NCBI GenBank assembly: GCA_011049385.1
Contig: DSBX01000349.1
Location: forward strand, 1-7,180
Length of the DNA stretch: 7,180 nucleotides
DNA from: Caldifarciminota bacterium
GTDB taxonomy: Bacteria > Hydrothermota > Tepidihabitantia > Tepidihabitantales > Tepidihabitantaceae
Direction of reading: 5' to 3'
The position numbers were made by a program, and so were the translations under genes. Of this stretch, positions 1 through 6,576 are shown in pieces (the first letter of the stretch is position 1; each line of letters begins with the position of its first letter). The notes beneath the pieces were generated by a model. The model was not told the DNA's origin and made no database searches. It was given only the letters and a program-made list of their open reading frames with translations.

Positions 1-138
1 GGCCTCGGTGAAGACTGGTTCCTGCAACATATAGCCAGTCTACCCGGTAACGCTGTCCAAGCAGGCAGGTATGACATTTTCGCGTTGTAGTTAGCTATGA
101 CATTATCGCGTTGCATCCACACCGCCCGGTCAACAGGA
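1..138. other. unassigned left edge, no confident gene
   Basis: No gene can be supported here. Plus frame 1 is open from the window edge for 29 codons and stops at TAG 88-90, so it could be the tail of a gene starting outside the window. Its third positions are only about half G or C, unlike the strongly GC3-rich neighbours, and I recognise no family in it. A weak inverted repeat (GACTGG 13-18, CCAGTC 35-40) is present, and the direct repeats at 67-115 cover the end of this open frame. An ATG at 97 is in frame with the downstream UPF0158 gene but lies inside the repeat, and the residues it would add do not match the family, so I do not use it. Confidence 0.5.
67..115. repeat. two imperfect 23-bp direct repeats, 26-bp period
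   Basis: The segment 67-89 recurs at 93-115 with 20 of 23 positions identical (differences at 69/95, 79/105 and 88/114). The shared core is TATGACATT followed by TCGCGTTG. The copies are only 3 bp apart and more AT-rich than the flanks. Repeated short sequences like this are known at the ends of some insertion sequences, such as the IS21 family, and also as binding sites for regulators. No transposase can be read in the window, so the mobile-element reading is inference. Confidence 0.6.
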
Positions 139-166
139 TTGACGTCCCGGCCGACGCGCCTACAAT
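139..166 (+). promoter_or_regulatory. probable sigma70-type promoter of the UPF0158 gene
   Basis: A -35 TTGACG (139-144, 5 of 6 to consensus) and a -10 TACAAT (161-166, 5 of 6) are separated by 16 bp. The expected transcription start is within a base or two of the GTG at 172, leaving essentially no 5' untranslated leader. No Shine-Dalgarno sequence lies before that GTG. Promoter and start codon therefore support each other and point to a leaderless transcript. Confidence 0.65.
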
Positions 167-171
167 GGGCG

Positions 172-594
172 GTGCGCAAACTCAACGTGCTGGCCCGGGA
201 TGTGGTCTTTGCGCTCCAGGGCCGGTCCCCGGGCACGGTCCACTACCTCGACCTTGAGACCGGCGACGTCATCCCGGTCTTCGGGTTCAACCGGGAACGC
301 GTGCTGGCGGAAATCCGAGCCCGGCCGGAACGCTACCTGCGCCTTGCCCCGCGCACCAGCCGCCGGGACTACGAAGTGATGGCGCGCTTCGTCGAGACCG
401 TTGATGAAGACGGCCTGCGCGAACGCCTGCGTGCCTCGATTTCAGGTGAGAACGCCTTCAGCCGGTTCCGGGCCGAACTCGAATCCTGTCCGTCGGAACG
501 CGCCCGTTGGGAACGCTACCGGGCCGAAGCGGTTACCGCCGACCTCAAGGCAAAGCTCGGCGAGGCCGGCTTCGAACTCGGCCTCCGGTTCTGA
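172..594 (+). CDS. UPF0158 family protein (function unknown)
   Basis: A 140-residue protein that I recognise as UPF0158. It has the family's N-terminal pattern (MRKLNV then a short helix), the YLDLETGDVI block at residues 25-34, RYLRLAP at 54-60 followed by a helix with an M..F pattern (MARF 70-73), and GENAFSRF at 92-99, matching the family's G-x-x-A-F-x-x-F segment. The C-terminus is charged and helical, with W113 and Y116. No catalytic motif, signal peptide or membrane segment is visible, so it is probably a small soluble cytoplasmic protein; I assign no function. The GTG at 172 is preferred over the ATG at 97 because family similarity begins there and a promoter ends 5 bp upstream; the longer form would add 25 unrelated residues. 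It appears to be its own transcription unit, since a second promoter follows its stop by about 30 bp. Confidence 0.8.
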   Translation: MRKLNVLARDVVFALQGRSPGTVHYLDLETGDVIPVFGFNRERVLAEIRARPERYLRLAPRTSRRDYEVMARFVETVDEDGLRERLRASISGENAFSRFRAELESCPSERARWERYRAEAVTADLKAKLGEAGFELGLRF

Positions 595-626
595 TGAGCA
601 CGTCTCCCCGCGTTTCGCCGGGCATG

Positions 627-654
627 TTGACAGGTATGATGCCCTGTCTATAAT
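627..654 (+). promoter_or_regulatory. perfect-consensus sigma70-type promoter of the pilB-pilC unit
   Basis: TTGACA (627-632) and TATAAT (649-654) both match the consensus at all six positions, with a 16-bp spacer. Transcription should start near 660-662, about 75 nt before the pilB ATG. An ATG at 662 falls exactly at the expected start. With both hexamers perfect this should be a strong housekeeping promoter, which is striking for pilus genes; no obvious operator palindrome overlaps it. Confidence 0.8.
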
Positions 655-661
655 CTCGAAG

Positions 662-733
662 ATGCATATTCGCGTCTGGCTGGTTGCGTCGGTCCGCTTG
701 GGAGCTGTCGTCGCGGCCGATGAGGAGAGTTGA
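662..733 (+). CDS. possible 23-codon leader ORF upstream of pilB
   Basis: The ATG at 662 lies 7 nt after a perfect -10 hexamer, so it would be at or within two bases of the transcript 5' end. The frame runs 23 codons to TGA 731-733. The peptide begins MHIRVWLVASVRLGAVVAA and ends in an acidic tail (DEES), so it looks like a short positively charged, hydrophobic segment. Sixteen of 23 third positions are G or C. The pilB Shine-Dalgarno sequence lies within its last codons and its stop is 3 nt before the pilB ATG, a geometry that fits translational coupling. It has no Shine-Dalgarno of its own and I know no homologue; it may simply be an untranslated leader that happens to be open. Confidence 0.35.
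   Translation: MHIRVWLVASVRLGAVVAADEES
723..727 (+). promoter_or_regulatory. ribosome binding site of pilB
   Basis: AGGAG, 9 nt upstream of the ATG at 737. It fixes the pilB start and sits inside the possible leader ORF. Confidence 0.8.
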
Positions 734-736
734 CGA

Positions 737-2323
737 ATGCCGGAAACACCCGAACACGAAGAGCAACAAGAATCCGGTACCGCCCTGGAACAACGGTACG
801 GCGTTCCCTTTGTCGAACTGTCCAGCTTCAAGATTGACTCCGAAGTCCTGCAGATGTTCCCGGAACGGTTCCTGCGGGACCACAACCTGATACCCCTGTT
901 CCGCTCCGGCAACACCGTCGCGGTCGCGATGGCCGACCCGGGCGACATCGTCACCATTGACGAGGTCCGCCGGATGACCGGCATGGAAGTCGAACCGATG
1001 GTCTGCCGCAAACTCGAGATTGACGGCACGCTGAACCAGTACTACACCTCAACCGAGACGCCGGACCTGCCCGACGAAGAGGAAGTCCTCAGCCTCGACG
1101 ACCTGCCCGACGAAGAGGACACCCGGAGCGAGCAGGGTAGCGAACCGCGCAAGCTCGAAGAGCTCGCCTCCGAGGCGCCGGTCGTCCGCTGGGTCAACCA
1201 GATGATCATCCGCGCGGTGCGTGAGCGCGCCTCCGACATCCACATCGAGCCGACCCGGGAAGGGCTGTCGGTCCGTTTCCGGATTGACGGCATCCTGCAC
1301 CAGATCATCTCGCCCAAGAAAGCGATGCAGCTCGCGGTCGTTTCCCGCATCAAGATCATGTCCCGGATGAACATCGCCGAGAAGCGCGTCCCCCAGGACG
1401 GACGCTACGGCGCGATTGTCGACGGCCGCGAGGTTGACTTCCGCGTCTCCACCTTCCCCTCGACCTACGGCGAAACGGTGGTCATGCGTATCCTCGACCG
1501 CCTGCGCCTGCTCTCGCTCGACGAACTCGGACTCATCAAGGAACGGCTTAAGATGATGCGCGACATGATCGCGATGCCGCACGGCGTCATCCTCGTCACC
1601 GGCCCCACCGGCACCGGCAAGAGCACGACCGTCTACGCCATCCTCGGTGAGATTCGCAGCAGCAGCATGAAGATCATCACCATCGAGGACCCGGTCGAGT
1701 ACGACATCGACAAGATCACCCAGTCGCAAGTCAATGAACTCGCCGGCTACACCTACCTGATCGGGCTCAAGCACATTCTCCGCCAGGACCCGGACGCCAT
1801 CATGATCGGTGAGATCCGCGACGCCGAGACCGCCGGCGTCGCCATCCGCGCCGCGCTGACCGGCCAGCTCGTGTTCTCGACGATCCACACCAACGACGCC
1901 CCGGGTACCATTACCCGTCTCATCGACATGGGCATCGAGCCGTTCCTCGTCGCGTCGGCAACCGAAGGCGTCGTTGCCCAACGGCTGGTCCGCAAGATCT
2001 GTACGAAGTGCAAAGAAGAATACGAGCCCCCGGCCAGCCTGCTCGAGGAAATCGAATTGCCCGCCGGGACAATGTTCTACCGTGGCCGCGGTTGCGACCG
2101 CTGCCACAACACCGGCTTTCACGGCCGGCTGGGTATCTTCGAAGTTCTGAAGATGAACGACCGCATCCGCGAGCTTGTCGTCACCCGCCCGCCTACCAGC
2201 GCCATCCGCGCGCTGGCCCAGGAGTACGGGATGAAGTCGCTCTGGCGTGACGGCATCGACAAGGTGCTGGACGGCATCACGACGATTGACGAAGTGATGA
2301 CCGAGGCTGAGAAGCTAGACTAA
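737..2323 (+). CDS. pilB: PilB/GspE-family assembly ATPase
   Basis: A 528-residue hexameric ATPase of the secretion/type IV pilus superfamily, acting on the cytoplasmic face of the inner membrane to drive pilin (or pseudopilin) polymerisation with PilC. Residues about 15-105 match the N-terminal MshEN/GspE_N domain. An acidic linker follows (about 107-130). The ATPase core begins near 145 (ASDIHIEP 165-172) and carries Walker A GPTGTGKST (289-297), the aspartate box ITIEDPVEY (314-322), Walker B with IMIGEIRD (355-362, Glu359) and the histidine box STIHTND (381-387). The zinc-binding tetracysteine CTKC (422-425) and CDRC (453-456) is intact; this supports an assembly ATPase, since PilT retraction ATPases lack it. 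Length is normal and all key residues are present. It starts 9 nt after a good Shine-Dalgarno and is followed after 22 bp by pilC. No pilin, PilT or secretin gene is in the window, so GspE of a type II secretion system remains possible. Confidence 0.92.
   Translation: MPETPEHEEQQESGTALEQRYGVPFVELSSFKIDSEVLQMFPERFLRDHNLIPLFRSGNTVAVAMADPGDIVTIDEVRRMTGMEVEPMVCRKLEIDGTLNQYYTSTETPDLPDEEEVLSLDDLPDEEDTRSEQGSEPRKLEELASEAPVVRWVNQMIIRAVRERASDIHIEPTREGLSVRFRIDGILHQIISPKKAMQLAVVSRIKIMSRMNIAEKRVPQDGRYGAIVDGREVDFRVSTFPSTYGETVVMRILDRLRLLSLDELGLIKERLKMMRDMIAMPHGVILVTGPTGTGKSTTVYAILGEIRSSSMKIITIEDPVEYDIDKITQSQVNELAGYTYLIGLKHILRQDPDAIMIGEIRDAETAGVAIRAALTGQLVFSTIHTNDAPGTITRLIDMGIEPFLVASATEGVVAQRLVRKICTKCKEEYEPPASLLEEIELPAGTMFYRGRGCDRCHNTGFHGRLGIFEVLKMNDRIRELVVTRPPTSAIRALAQEYGMKSLWRDGIDKVLDGITTIDEVMTEAEKLD
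1064..1119 (+). repeat. exact 20-bp direct repeat inside the pilB acidic linker
   Basis: Positions 1064-1083 and 1100-1119 are identical, 36 bp (12 codons) apart, and both encode DLPDEE plus the start of the next codon. They lie in the linker between the MshEN and ATPase domains of PilB. The in-frame period suggests a short internal duplication that lengthened the linker. Confidence 0.8.
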
Positions 2324-2335
2324 CCGAAGAACAGC

Positions 2336-2340
2336 GGAGG
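2336..2340 (+). promoter_or_regulatory. ribosome binding site of pilC
   Basis: GGAGG ending 5 nt before the ATG at 2346, within the 22-bp gap after pilB. It fixes the pilC start and indicates a pilB-pilC operon. Confidence 0.85.
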
Positions 2341-2345
2341 AAGCT

Positions 2346-3590
2346 ATGCCTCTGTTTCGCTACCGGGTACGTGACAAGGAAGGCCAGGTTGTATCGGGCA
2401 CGCTCGAGGGCACGGACATCAACACCGTCGTCGAGAAGCTGGATACACTCGGCTACGTTCCGATTACCATCAAGGAAGACAAGGCCGGCGGCGCCGGTGA
2501 CATCAACATTGACCTTTCGAAGTACTTCGAGCGCGTCAAGCCGGTCGACCTCATCAACTTCACCCGCCAGTTCGTTACCCTGCACCGCGCCGGCCTGCCG
2601 ATGCTCTCGGCGATCGGCGCACTCCAGGCCCAGACCCGCTCGAAGCCTCTCTCCCGCGCCCTCGACGCCATCCGCAAGGACCTGATGGGGGGCGCGGCGC
2701 TGTCCGCGGCGCTCTCGAAGTTCCCCCGCGTCTTCAACGACCTCTACGTCAACTCGATCTGGGCCGGTGAGACAGGCGGCGTGCTCGACGAAATCCTCGA
2801 GCGACTGGTGATGTTGCTCGAACACGAACGCAAACTCCGCAGTGACGTCAGCTCGGCGATGCGCTACCCGATCATCCTGATGGTCGGCTTCGTCATCGTC
2901 ATCATCGTGCTGACCGCCTTCGTCCTGCCCACCTTCACCGAACTGCTCGCCAGTACTGGCGGCACGATGCCGCTTCCGACCAGGATCCTGATGATGGTCA
3001 CCGACTTCATGTCCGCCTACTGGTATGTCCTGTTCCTGCTTGCGGCGGGCGCCGGCGTGCTGTTCTACCTCTTCGTGAGAACGACGGCGGGCCGTCTCTG
3101 GTGGGACCGCTTGAAGATCCGCATCCCGATCTTCGGGCCGATTCTCTACAAGATGGCACTGTCCCGCTTCGCCCGCATGTTCGAAACCCTCGACCGCACC
3201 GGCCTGCCGATCCTGCGCAGTCTCAGCCTCGTGTCGAAGACCGTCGGCAATGCCTACATCGGCTCGACGGTCGAGAAGATCGCCGAGAGCGTCCGCCGGG
3301 GGCGCGGGCTGTCCGCGCCGATGCGCGAAGTCGGCGTCTTCCCGCCCATGGTCGTCCAGATGGTCGCGACCGGCGAGGAATCGGGCGCCCTCGACGATAT
3401 GCTCAAGCAGGTATCCGACTACTACGACAGCGAAGTCGAGTACGCGGTCAAGAACCTGACCGGTATGATCGAACCGGTCATGATCCTGCTGATGGGCGTG
3501 ATGGCGGTCTTCCTGATCATCGCCATCATCATGCCCTATATGGAGATCCTGACCAGCTTCGGTGCCGGCGGAGGTTACGGAACGAACTAG
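2346..3590 (+). CDS. pilC: PilC/GspF-family inner-membrane platform protein
   Basis: A 414-residue polytopic inner-membrane protein that forms the platform on which PilB acts to build the pilus or pseudopilus. The N-terminus (MPLFRYRVRDKEGQ, SGTLEG) is the usual beta-rich lead-in. Two T2SSF domains follow, at about 69-197 and 271-399, each with the conserved glycine motif: AGETGG at 140-145 and ATGEESG at 341-347. Three hydrophobic segments are visible, at about 175-197 (ending VLPTF), 223-243 and 375-397 (ending MPYM), the normal topology. Length is typical and nothing appears broken. It is the last gene of the plus-strand block. Its stop TAG shares the tetranucleotide CTAG with the stop of the convergent peptidase gene. 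GspF of a type II secretion system is the alternative. Confidence 0.92.
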   Translation: MPLFRYRVRDKEGQVVSGTLEGTDINTVVEKLDTLGYVPITIKEDKAGGAGDINIDLSKYFERVKPVDLINFTRQFVTLHRAGLPMLSAIGALQAQTRSKPLSRALDAIRKDLMGGAALSAALSKFPRVFNDLYVNSIWAGETGGVLDEILERLVMLLEHERKLRSDVSSAMRYPIILMVGFVIVIIVLTAFVLPTFTELLASTGGTMPLPTRILMMVTDFMSAYWYVLFLLAAGAGVLFYLFVRTTAGRLWWDRLKIRIPIFGPILYKMALSRFARMFETLDRTGLPILRSLSLVSKTVGNAYIGSTVEKIAESVRRGRGLSAPMREVGVFPPMVVQMVATGEESGALDDMLKQVSDYYDSEVEYAVKNLTGMIEPVMILLMGVMAVFLIIAIIMPYMEILTSFGAGGGYGTN

Positions 3591-4654
3591 AAAGACCGGA
3601 TGCTTTCGGCGGCCGCCGCGTCGAGCCTCTCGATGACGGCGGCCGTCAGTCCCACGACCGAATCGTAGTCCTCCTCGGCGACTATCCCGGTGTGAGAATG
3701 AATGTAGCGCGTCGGCCAACCGACCGCCAGTGACGGCACGCCGCCGCCGGTCAGATGAATGGCGCCGGTATCATAACCCCCGCGCACGGTCGTCAGGTGG
3801 AAACGCGCTTTCGCCGATTCCGCTGCACCGATGGCGAAGTCGCGCAACCGCGTGTTCGGAATCATGCTCATGTCATGCACCAGGATGGCGGCGCCGTTGC
3901 CCAGCCGTTCCTCGACATCCTTGCGGGAGCGGTCCGGGTACTCGCCGCACAGCGACACGTCCAGCGCCAGCGCGACGTCCGGCTTGACGACCTCGGCCGC
4001 GGTCCGTGCGCCGCGAAGACCGACCTCCTCCTGGGCACTGCCGACGAGAAACAGCGTACCCGGGAACCGGCCCTTGCCCAGGCGCCGGGCCAACTCGACC
4101 AGCATCCCGCAACCACCCCGGTCATCCCAGGCCTTGGCCATCAGCAGACCGCCCGCCATCTCGGAAAAGGGACACACCGGCACGACCGGGTCGCCGCGCC
4201 GCAGACCGGTCTCCTTGACGAGGTCCAGCCCGTCGCGGCACCCGAAATCCATAAACATCGTGTTGATGTCCGGCAGCTTCTTCCGCTCCTCGTCGGTGAG
4301 CTCATGGGGCGGCTTCGATCCGATGACACCGGTGAAATCGCCCTTGCGCGTCCGGAGCACCACGCGCTGGCCCAGGAGCACCTGCGGCCACCAGCCGCCG
4401 ATCGGCAGGAAGCGGACGTAGCCGTCCCCGGTCACCGCCTTCACCAGGAACCCGACCTCGTCCATGTGCGCGGATATCATCACTCGGGGCCGTTCCGACC
4501 TGCCCGCGACGCGGCAGATGACACTGCCGAGCCCGTCCCGCGTCACCTCGCCGACCCGGCTCAGTTCACGGACGAGAATGGCCGCCGGCTCAGTCTCGTA
4601 GCCGGACGGTCCAAACGCTTCGGTCAGTTCCTTAAGAAGCTGGCGGTCTGCCAC
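3587..4654 (-). CDS. M42-family metallo-aminopeptidase (FrvX/glutamyl aminopeptidase type)
   Basis: A 355-residue co-catalytic zinc/cobalt aminopeptidase of family M42, a group that forms large tetrahedral cytosolic particles trimming N-terminal residues from peptides. The family's metal and catalytic motifs are all present: AHMDEVG (His63, Asp65), KPPHEL (115-119), AWDDRGG (Asp177 or Asp178), AQEEVGLRGA (Glu209, Glu210), ALDVS (Asp232) and RYIHSHTG (His319). There is no signal peptide. The start is GTG at 4654 after AGGGAGG; an ATG two bases further upstream is out of frame. It begins 21 bp after gyrB and is probably co-transcribed with it. Substrate preference cannot be read from sequence, and some M42 members were first annotated as endoglucanases. 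The position after gyrB, where many genomes have gyrA, is unusual. Confidence 0.9.
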   Translation of the reverse strand: MADRQLLKELTEAFGPSGYETEPAAILVRELSRVGEVTRDGLGSVICRVAGRSERPRVMISAHMDEVGFLVKAVTGDGYVRFLPIGGWWPQVLLGQRVVLRTRKGDFTGVIGSKPPHELTDEERKKLPDINTMFMDFGCRDGLDLVKETGLRRGDPVVPVCPFSEMAGGLLMAKAWDDRGGCGMLVELARRLGKGRFPGTLFLVGSAQEEVGLRGARTAAEVVKPDVALALDVSLCGEYPDRSRKDVEERLGNGAAILVHDMSMIPNTRLRDFAIGAAESAKARFHLTTVRGGYDTGAIHLTGGGVPSLAVGWPTRYIHSHTGIVAEEDYDSVVGLTAAVIERLDAAAAESIRSF

Positions 4655-4658
4655 ATGG

Positions 4659-4665
4659 CCTCCCT
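4659..4665 (-). promoter_or_regulatory. ribosome binding site of the M42 peptidase gene
   Basis: On the minus strand AGGGAGG ends 4 nt before the GTG at 4654, within the 21-bp gap after gyrB. It decides the GTG start and shows that this internal cistron uses Shine-Dalgarno initiation. Confidence 0.75.
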
Positions 4666-4675
4666 TCGAATCCGG

Positions 4676-6568
4676 TTACACGTCCAGGTTGTCCACCGCG
4701 TGCGCGTTCTCCTGGATGAACTTGCGCCGGGTCTCGACGTCCTCGCCCATCAGCGTCCGGAACACGCGTTCGGCCTCGGTCGCATCCTCCATCGTCACCT
4801 GCTTGAGCGTCCGGCGCTCCGGGTTCATCGTCGTCTCCCAAAGCTGCTCCGGGTTCATCTCGCCCAGGCCCTTGTAGCGCTGGAGGTCCATCTTCGCCGA
4901 CTTGTTCCTACGGCCCAGGTCGGCAAGCGCTTCCTCGGAGTAAACGTAATGCTCCTCGCGACCGATCTTGGCCCGGTACAGCGGCGGCTGGGCGATGTAG
5001 ACGTAGCCCGCGTCAATCAGCGGCTGCATGAACCGGTAGAAGAAGGTGAGCAGGAGGGTCCGAATATGCGAACCGTCCACGTCGGCGTCGGTCATGATGA
5101 CGATCTTGTGATACCGGGCCCGCCCCGGGTCGAAGTCATCCTCGCTGACGCCGGTGCCGATTGCCGAGATGATCGTCCTGATTTCGTTGTTCGACAGCAC
5201 CCGGTTCAGACCCGACTTCTCGACGTTGAGAATCTTCCCCCGCAGAGGCAGGATCGCCTGGAAGCGCCGGTCCCGGCCCTGCTTGGCCGAACCGCCGGCC
5301 GAGTCACCCTCGACGATGTATATCTCGCTCTCGGTCGGGTCGGTGCTGGCACAGTCGGCAAGCTTGCCGGGCAGGGTGTCGGACTCCAGGAGCGAGCGGC
5401 GCCGGGTCAACTCGCGGGCCTTGCGGGCCGCTAAACGCGCCTTGGCCGCGGCCACGACCTTGGCGATGATTCGGTTCGCGACCCGGGGATTCTCCTCGAG
5501 ATAGGCCGAGAGCTTCTCATAGACGACCGACTCGACGATGCCCTTCGCCTCGCCGTTCCCCAGCTTGGTCTTGGTCTGGCCTTCAAACTGCGGGTCGCCG
5601 ATCTTCACCGACACCACCGCGGTCAGCCCCTCGCGCACGTCCTCGCCGCTGATCTCGACGCCATCCTTGACCGCCTGGTTCCGGCGGGCATAGTCCACGA
5701 CCGAGCGGGTGAGCGCCGACTTGAAGCCGGACAGGTGCGTGCCGCCCTCGTGGGTGTTGATGGTATTGGCGAAGGAGAAAATGCTCTCGCTGAAACCGTC
5801 GTTGTACTGGAACGCGACGCCAACATCCAGGTTGCTGCGCTCCTCCTCGATGACAATCGGCTTGTGCAGGCGGTTGCGACCGGTATCGAGGTAGCCGACG
5901 AAATCGGCCAGCCCGTTCGGGAACTGGTAGTTCTCCTCGTGGCCGGTCCGCTCGTCAACAACACGGATGCGCAGCGCCTTGTTGAGGTAGGCGAGCTCGC
6001 GCATCCGGTTGGAGAGAATCTCGAAATTGAACTGGACGCTCTTGAAAATCTGCGGGTCGGGACGGAAGGTGACCTTGGTACCGGTCGTCTTGGCCTTGCC
6101 CACGACCTTCATCGGGACCTTGACCTCGCCCCGCTCGAACTCGATTCGGTAGACCTTGCCGCCCCGCCGTACTTCCGCGACCAGGCTCTCCGACAGCGCG
6201 TTGACGACCGAAACCCCGACGCCGTGCAGGCCGCCGGAAATCCGGTAGACTTTGTGGCCGAACTTGGCGCCGCTGTGCAGGACGGTCAGCACGACCTCAA
6301 GCGCCGGCCGCTTCTCGACCGGGTGCATATCAACCGGGATACCGCGACCGTTGTCCTCGACCGATACCCTGTCGTCGGAATGCACCGTCACGACAACCTT
6401 GTCACAGTGACCGGCCAGCGCCTCGTCAATGGCGTTGTCAACCACTTCGTAAACGAGATGATGGACGCCCCGGACGCCGACGTCGCCGATGTACATCGCC
6501 GGCCGCAGGCGGACCGCTTCCAGACCCCTGAGAACGTCTATCTGTGCGGCATTGTAGGCTTCACCCAT
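4676..6568 (-). CDS. gyrB: DNA gyrase subunit B
   Basis: GyrB, the ATPase and TOPRIM subunit of DNA gyrase, which with GyrA introduces negative supercoils. With the ATG at 6568 it is 630 residues. The N-terminus (MGEAYNAAQI, then LEAVRLRPAMYIG) aligns directly with the family start. The GHKL ATPase contains Glu41 in VYEVVDN, EDNGRGIP (71-78), the ATP lid with HSGAKFG and GGLHGVG (about 98-118), and QTKTKLGN (331-338). The TOPRIM domain has EGDSAGG (420-426), QAILPLRGKILN (437-448) and DADVDG (494-499); RYKGLGEMN (564-572) and LWETTMNPERRTL precede the C-terminus. The long insert of E. coli GyrB is absent, as in the Bacillus-type protein. A TTG at 6604, overlapping the DUF721 stop as TTGA, would add 12 residues without family similarity. 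The ATG is preferred because a promoter-like pair ends 8 nt upstream. The protein could in principle be ParE, but the recF-DUF721 context favours GyrB. Confidence 0.97.
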   Translation of the reverse strand: MGEAYNAAQIDVLRGLEAVRLRPAMYIGDVGVRGVHHLVYEVVDNAIDEALAGHCDKVVVTVHSDDRVSVEDNGRGIPVDMHPVEKRPALEVVLTVLHSGAKFGHKVYRISGGLHGVGVSVVNALSESLVAEVRRGGKVYRIEFERGEVKVPMKVVGKAKTTGTKVTFRPDPQIFKSVQFNFEILSNRMRELAYLNKALRIRVVDERTGHEENYQFPNGLADFVGYLDTGRNRLHKPIVIEEERSNLDVGVAFQYNDGFSESIFSFANTINTHEGGTHLSGFKSALTRSVVDYARRNQAVKDGVEISGEDVREGLTAVVSVKIGDPQFEGQTKTKLGNGEAKGIVESVVYEKLSAYLEENPRVANRIIAKVVAAAKARLAARKARELTRRRSLLESDTLPGKLADCASTDPTESEIYIVEGDSAGGSAKQGRDRRFQAILPLRGKILNVEKSGLNRVLSNNEIRTIISAIGTGVSEDDFDPGRARYHKIVIMTDADVDGSHIRTLLLTFFYRFMQPLIDAGYVYIAQPPLYRAKIGREEHYVYSEEALADLGRRNKSAKMDLQRYKGLGEMNPEQLWETTMNPERRTLKQVTMEDATEAERVFRTLMGEDVETRRKFIQENAHAVDNLDV

Positions 6569-6576
6569 AGGCGCTG

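Noticed and set aside
97..171. N-terminal extension of the UPF0158 protein from the ATG at 97
   Set aside because: The 25 extra residues do not fit the family, the ATG lies in a repeat, and the promoter at 139-166 is downstream of it.
604..623. Small CCCGCG/CGCCGGG hairpin after the UPF0158 stop
   Set aside because: The stem is short with a bulge and has no T-run, so it is not convincing as a terminator.
442..1029. A 195-codon open frame on the minus strand across the UPF0158 gene, the promoter and the start of pilB
   Set aside because: It runs through two good plus-strand genes and a perfect-consensus promoter, with a Ser/Arg-rich product and no recognisable motif.
1049..2122. A 357-codon open frame on the minus strand opposite pilB
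   Set aside because: It mirrors the highly conserved PilB ATPase core, and its own translation resembles no family.
3607..3647. GC-rich hairpin just past the pilC stop (12-bp palindrome at 3607-3618; stem 3610-3618 with 3637-3645)
   Set aside because: It lies in the alanine-rich C-terminal codons of the peptidase gene and no T-tract follows on either strand, so an intrinsic terminator is not supported.
2277..3719. A 480-codon open frame on the minus strand opposite pilC
   Set aside because: pilC is strongly supported on the plus strand. The antisense product is a low-complexity His/Asp/Arg-rich chain typical of GC-rich shadow frames.
4857..5260. GyrB TOPRIM region checked for unusual or resistance-type residues
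   Set aside because: EGDSAGG, QAILPLRGKILN and DADVDG match the normal Bacillus-type sequence; the Arg in LRGK is common outside enterobacteria.
3755..5434. A 559-codon open frame on the plus strand across the peptidase gene and gyrB
   Set aside because: It is antisense to two unmistakable conserved genes, its product is rich in His, Arg, Asp and Leu with no recognisable domain, and long antisense frames are expected in GC-rich DNA.
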